DNA from: Planctomycetota bacterium
GTDB lineage: Bacteria > Planctomycetota > Planctomycetia > Pirellulales > Pirellulaceae
Length of the DNA stretch: 8,799 nt
Direction: 5' to 3'
NCBI GenBank assembly: GCA_019347795.1
Contig: JAHWKS010000156.1
Coordinates: 1 to 8,799, forward strand
The position numbers were made by a program, and so were the translations under genes. Positions 5,928 to 8,799 of the stretch are shown here, in pieces (position 1 is the stretch's first letter; every line of letters starts with the position of its first letter). The notes beneath the pieces were generated by a model. The model was not told the origin of the DNA. It saw only the letters and a list, made by a program, of their open reading frames with translations, and did not search any database.

Positions 5928-6377
5928 ATGAACGTATGCAAAGTGGCGCCCTGGTTTCCCGCAGCCTTGGTCCTGGCGTTGACGCTGGGTTGCGGCAACC
6001 AGAACTTGGGGCGCGTCGAAGGGACCGTCACCTTGGACGGTCAGCCCCTGGAGGGCGCGATGGTCACGTTCTCGCCGGTCGAGGGCGGCCGGCCCGCCGC
6101 CGCCAGGACCGACGCCGCGGGACGCTATGAATTGATTTATACCCGCGACGACGAAGGCGCCCTGATCGGCGAACACCAGGTGAGCATCACCACCTATGAC
6201 GAAATTCCTTTGGAGAATGACGAGGACGAGGTGCAGGTCGTCCCCGAGAGGCTGCCGACAAAGTACAACGTGGCCACCGAACTGACCGCGGTCGTAGAAT
6301 CCGGCTCCAACCAGATTGATTTCGATCTGGAGTCCGCCGGGGAAGACGAGGAGATCTTTCAGCCGACCGAAGAATAG
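5928..6377 (+). CDS. Carboxypeptidase-regulatory-like (transthyretin-like) lipoprotein
   Basis: The 149-residue protein begins with a lipoprotein-type signal peptide: hydrophobic residues 6-20, then LGC with Cys22 as the expected lipidated residue. The lipobox is imperfect, with Thr at -3. After a short linker, residues 28 to about 88 read as a beta-sandwich of the carboxypeptidase regulatory-like type (RVEGTVTLDGQPLEGAMVTF, then TDAAGRYEL, then GEHQVSITT). The C-terminus is strongly acidic. Such small proteins commonly follow DUF1559 genes in planctomycetes, and here the gap is 37 bases with no terminator, so co-transcription is likely. A role in envelope or extracellular binding is plausible, but no substrate can be named. 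The gene ends 89 bases before a convergent protease gene. Confidence 0.85.
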   Translation: MNVCKVAPWFPAALVLALTLGCGNQNLGRVEGTVTLDGQPLEGAMVTFSPVEGGRPAAARTDAAGRYELIYTRDDEGALIGEHQVSITTYDEIPLENDEDEVQVVPERLPTKYNVATELTAVVESGSNQIDFDLESAGEDEEIFQPTEE

Positions 6378-6392
6378 CGTGGCGCCGGGAAA

Positions 6393-6454
6393 CCGAAGCG
6401 TCAGCGAGCGAAAATCGCCGGACGTTGCCCGCTTCTCCCTCGCCGGCGCTTCGG
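6393..6454. terminator. Hairpin between convergent genes
   Basis: CCGAAGCG-x-GCGAG at 6393-6408 is an inverted complement of 6439-6454 at 14 of 16 positions, with a 30-base loop. It lies between the lipoprotein stop and the protease stop, where a bidirectional terminator would be expected. It lacks a clear T run on either strand, so the assignment rests on position and pairing. Confidence 0.4.
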
Positions 6455-6466
6455 GCTGCCATGCGC

Positions 6467-7813
6467 TCACCGCTGCAGGCTGACTTGCAGGTGGCCGTAG
6501 AGCGTCTCCTGGCCGCGGACGATGTAGAACTTGAGGGGGCGGAGCTGGGCGAAGTCGGGGCGGTTGAGAATATAGCGGACGTTGTCCAGCGCGACCGTCT
6601 CCCAGATGTGCATCCCCACCAGTACGTCGCTGCGGCGGATTCCTTCGGCGTCGCCGGGACTGCCGGGTCGGACGGCCGTCACTCGCAATCCGCCGCGGTA
6701 TCGCGTCTTGAGCTGCTGAAACTCCTCGACCGGCATCGGCTCCAGCCGTAGTCCGAAGTAGCTCCAGATTTGCTCTTCGGACGTGAGCGCCTGTGCGGGG
6801 GATTCCGCCAGCGTCAGCCGCAGCGGAACTTCCTGGCCCTCGCGGAGCACCGTCAACGCCAGCTCGTCCCCCGCCTTGCGCCCCAGGCAAGTCCGCTCGA
6901 TGTCGAGCAGGCGCTCGATGTCGCGGTCGGCCAGCGAGAGCACCTGATCGCCCGGCTTCAGCCCCGCCTTCTCCCCGGGACTGCCGGGGCGAATGGTGCG
7001 GGCGAAGAATTGAAAGCTTTCGCCCATGCGGACCGACTCTCCTTCGATTCCATGCCGGAGTCGCTCGCGCTTTTCGATGCTCATTAAGGCGCCGGCCACC
7101 TGCATCGCCTCATCGACGGGAATCGCGAAGCCGATCCCCTGGGCGCCGACCCGCACCGCCACGTTGATGCCGATCATCTCGCCGTCGATGTTCAAGAGCG
7201 GCCCGCCGGAGTTGCCGGGGTTGATGGCCGCGTCGGTCTGGATCAAGTCCTGGTACTTCTGCTCATCGCTCACCTGCACGGTGCGGTGCAGGGCGCTGAT
7301 GATCCCGCGCGAAACGGTGTGCGAATATCCATAGGCGTTCCCCACGGCCACGACCGGTTCGCCCGGCATCAGGTCGTGTGAGGAGCCGACGCGGATCACC
7401 GGCAGCGGCTCGTCGGAATCGATCTTGATGATCGCCAGGTCGGTCCGCGGATCGTGCTCGATCAGCCGCCCGATCACCGTACTCTCATCGGCCAGCGTGA
7501 CCTGGATTTGCCGCACGCCGTCCACGACGTGATAGTTGGTGACGATGTACCCGCGCTCATCGATCACGACGCCGGTCCCCATTCCGTTCACCTGGCGGCC
7601 GGCGTCGGCGCCGAAGTTCACATCCGGCGTGGGGACCGTCTTGCGGCCGTGGATATTGACGACCGACGGCGCCGCTTTGGCGACCGCCTGGACAATGGGC
7701 GTGCGTCGCAGCTCGGAGGCGTCGGCCGGTTTGGCGGCGACCAAGCTTGCCCAGACCCCCAGGATTGCGACACAGGCGCAATGTGATCGTCGATGGCCGG
7801 TCCGGTCGAGCAT
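6467..7813 (-). CDS. HtrA/Deg-type S1C serine protease with two PDZ domains
   Basis: This 448-residue exported protease probably degrades misfolded or damaged envelope proteins. An N-terminal hydrophobic stretch (about 12-27) after basic residues looks like a signal peptide, with a likely cut near the Ala-rich region at 26-32. The trypsin-like domain (about 38-245) has the complete triad: His95 in TNYHVVD, Asp125 in DPRTDLAIIKI and Ser202 in NPGNSGGPLL. A first PDZ domain covers about 255-335 (RPGSPGEKAGLKPGDQVLSL). A second, more divergent one covers about 350-440 (RPGSPGDAEGIRRSDVLVGM). Length and order match the two-PDZ members of the family. The ATG at 7813 is the first that gives a signal peptide, but no clear ribosome-binding site precedes it, so the start is uncertain by some residues. 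It is convergent with the lipoprotein gene and divergent from the DUF4254 gene. Whether it is DegP-, DegQ- or DegS-like cannot be decided here. Confidence 0.93.
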   Translation of the reverse strand: MLDRTGHRRSHCACVAILGVWASLVAAKPADASELRRTPIVQAVAKAAPSVVNIHGRKTVPTPDVNFGADAGRQVNGMGTGVVIDERGYIVTNYHVVDGVRQIQVTLADESTVIGRLIEHDPRTDLAIIKIDSDEPLPVIRVGSSHDLMPGEPVVAVGNAYGYSHTVSRGIISALHRTVQVSDEQKYQDLIQTDAAINPGNSGGPLLNIDGEMIGINVAVRVGAQGIGFAIPVDEAMQVAGALMSIEKRERLRHGIEGESVRMGESFQFFARTIRPGSPGEKAGLKPGDQVLSLADRDIERLLDIERTCLGRKAGDELALTVLREGQEVPLRLTLAESPAQALTSEEQIWSYFGLRLEPMPVEEFQQLKTRYRGGLRVTAVRPGSPGDAEGIRRSDVLVGMHIWETVALDNVRYILNRPDFAQLRPLKFYIVRGQETLYGHLQVSLQR

Positions 7814-8145
7814 GGCGGGTCGTGGGTCCGAAGGAACCGGGCCGGGGCGATGCGGGTCAGCCCGGTCAGGCGCGGCGGGATCACGTGCGGGCAGCGCGGA
7901 AGCTCCGTCTCCCCACGGCTAAATTCGGACACGCCGGTTCTATGCGTTAGCCGGCCGACGCCCGCCCGCATAGACCGCCTAAGTTGACAGCCGGCGAACT
8001 TCTCTTGCAGCCTTCCCGGAGAAGTCGGTACTCTGCACCGCCGCCGATAGTAGCCCGACGCGTAAACGAGGGGGAGGCTCGTGGGGAGATCTCCCCTCGC
8101 TTACGCGTCGGGCTTCCATGTTGTCCTTTCTCTGGGGATCTGGCC
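7814..8145. other. 332-base divergent intergenic region
   Basis: This gap separates the protease gene (left, minus) from the DUF4254 gene (right, plus). It holds the palindrome at 8053-8113. It also has two smaller interleaved dyads: CGGCTAA at 7916-7922 with 7947-7953, and TCTATGCG at 7939-7946 with 7967-7974. A perfect TTGACA occurs at 7984-7989 but has no acceptable -10 at the right distance. TTGCAG (8005-8010) with TACTCT (8029-8034), 18 bases apart, is a weak alternative plus-strand promoter. No gene was recognised in it. Confidence 0.5.
8053..8113. repeat. 21-bp palindrome upstream of the DUF4254 gene
   Basis: GCCCGACGCGTAAACGAGGGG at its core: arms 8053-8073 and 8093-8113 are inverted complements at 20 of 21 positions around a 19-base spacer. 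The right arm ends 32 bases before the DUF4254 start codon, so if transcription starts further upstream the hairpin lies in the mRNA leader. I recall similar GCCCGACGCGTAAGCGAG sequences as common intergenic repeats in planctomycete genomes, but only one copy is present here. Its arms are unrelated to the palindromes at 84-160 and 895-968. Confidence 0.8.
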
Positions 8146-8748
8146 ATGATCGACGTATCGCAGATTACGACGCTGCACCGCGACATGGTGGAGCAGTGGC
8201 ACCGCCGTGAGATCGACAACCCGTATCGCGGGTTCCTGGCGGTGGTGTGTCAGCAGTTCAGCTTCAACTTCCGCCTTTGGCATGAGGAGGACATCGCCCG
8301 CAGCCGCGAAGTCTCCGACGCGCGGATCGCGCAGGTGAAGCGCGCCATCGACGGGCTGAACCAGCAGCGGAACGACTGGATTGAGAAGCTGGATGACTAC
8401 ATCACTACGGACCTGGAGTCGCGGGGAATCGCCGCTCCGCTGGAGGCGCCGCTCAACACGGAAACCGCCGGGAGCGTGATCGATCGGCTCTCAATCCTCG
8501 CTTTGCGGATCTACCACCTCGAGGAGCAACTCCAGCGGACCAACGCCACGCCCGACCACCTCGCCTCGGTCGAGCAGAAGCTCGCGATCTGCCACGTGCA
8601 GCAAGAGGACCTGGGTCAATCGCTGCAGGAATTGCTGGACGACATCTTCTCCGGCCGGCGGCGGCACAAGACATACCGTCAGTTCAAGATGTACAACGAC
8701 CCCACGCTCAACCCCTACCTCTACCAGGCCCGCCGCAAAGCGGCCTAG
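8146..8748 (+). CDS. DUF4254 domain-containing protein
   Basis: The 200-residue soluble protein has no signal peptide or membrane segment and is predicted to be almost entirely helical. It matches DUF4254 along its whole length. Recognisable marks are NFRLWHEEDIARSREVSD (41-58), a long charged helix (60-90), a second helical pair (110-168) with heptad-like spacing, and the C-terminal QFKMYNDPTLNP (179-190). The family's function is unknown; relatives are often found near glycosyltransferase genes, but none is visible here. The start at 8146 is chosen because the family begins at about this point and a GGGGA (8134-8138) lies seven bases upstream. The open frame extends back to 7984, but that part is encoded by the palindrome and does not look like protein. 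A likely terminator follows directly, so it may be a single-gene unit. Confidence 0.9.
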   Translation: MIDVSQITTLHRDMVEQWHRREIDNPYRGFLAVVCQQFSFNFRLWHEEDIARSREVSDARIAQVKRAIDGLNQQRNDWIEKLDDYITTDLESRGIAAPLEAPLNTETAGSVIDRLSILALRIYHLEEQLQRTNATPDHLASVEQKLAICHVQQEDLGQSLQELLDDIFSGRRRHKTYRQFKMYNDPTLNPYLYQARRKAA

Positions 8749-8754
8749 TACCTC

Positions 8755-8792
8755 ACCCGTGTTCGATTGACGGGTAGGTTTTGTTCATTTTT
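8755..8792 (+). terminator. Intrinsic terminator after the DUF4254 gene
   Basis: ACCCGT (8755-8760) pairs with ACGGGT (8770-8775) around a nine-base loop, followed by a T-rich stretch with T4 and T6 runs (8779-8792). It starts six bases after the stop codon. The stem is short, but its position and T tract fit a Rho-independent terminator. Confidence 0.55.
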
Positions 8793-8799
8793 TGCCGAG

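Noticed and set aside
5066..6031. 321-codon open frame on the minus strand, and a 329-codon one at 5901-6890
   Set aside because: Both are antisense shadows across the DUF1559, lipoprotein and protease genes and show no motifs of their own.
7984..7989. Perfect TTGACA as a -35 element
   Set aside because: No acceptable -10 lies 16-18 bases downstream, so on its own it is probably chance.
7984..8145. N-terminal extension of the DUF4254 protein
   Set aside because: The extra 54 residues are encoded largely by a palindromic repeat and are not part of the family, which starts near the ATG at 8146.
1..8799. CRISPR arrays, tRNA or rRNA genes, transposase or phage genes
   Set aside because: No regularly spaced direct repeats, cloverleaf-like sequences, or mobile-element protein motifs were found on either strand. 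The palindromes are the only mobile-like sequences.

Overview
The window is a GC-rich bacterial chromosomal segment that most likely comes from a planctomycete (Planctomycetota, plausibly order Pirellulales). This placement is inferred from gene content. It rests on a DUF1559 pseudopilin-like protein with an H-X9-DG C-terminus followed directly by a small transthyretin-like lipoprotein, a secreted Cys-rich outer-membrane beta-barrel protein, a PAS-GAF-receiver protein with no kinase domain, and a DUF4254 protein. Long dyad-symmetric repeats lie in several of the gaps between genes. No tRNA, rRNA, CRISPR array, transposase or phage gene was seen.

Layout, left to right. Bases 1-63 are the tail of a plus-strand gene, possibly a sugar dehydrogenase-like beta-propeller. 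A long GC-rich palindrome (84-160) follows, then deoC (190-882, +). Next come a near-perfect palindrome (895-968) and a hairpin (995-1020), which separate deoC from a convergent gene for a secreted outer-membrane beta-barrel protein (1070-2092, -). A 710-base gap rich in GGCGCC (2093-2802) divides that gene from a divergent gene for a multi-domain signalling protein (2803-4521, +), with a good sigma70-like promoter just before it. A second copy of the first palindrome family (4550-4625) lies after this gene. Then comes an apparent two-gene operon: a DUF1559 protein (4790-5890, +) and a carboxypeptidase-regulatory-like lipoprotein (5928-6377, +). A hairpin (6393-6454) separates it from a convergent HtrA/Deg-type serine protease with two PDZ domains (6467-7813, -). 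A 332-base divergent intergenic region contains another 21-bp palindrome (8053-8113). The last gene encodes a DUF4254 protein (8146-8748, +) and is followed by a likely intrinsic terminator.

The genes do not form one pathway. Four of the seven complete genes encode products predicted to be exported or surface-associated (beta-barrel, DUF1559, lipoprotein, HtrA protease), which suggests a cell-envelope theme. The HtrA protease could serve quality control of such proteins, but nothing in the sequence shows this directly. Several gene starts were moved inward from the longest open frame on the basis of ribosome-binding sites, signal peptides or a promoter lying inside the extension.

No convincing new multi-gene system was found. 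The observations most worth following up are the long palindromes, one of them a repeated family, and the kinase-less signalling protein whose terminal receiver has substitutions at conserved positions. The ten-cysteine N-terminus of the beta-barrel protein is also worth checking.
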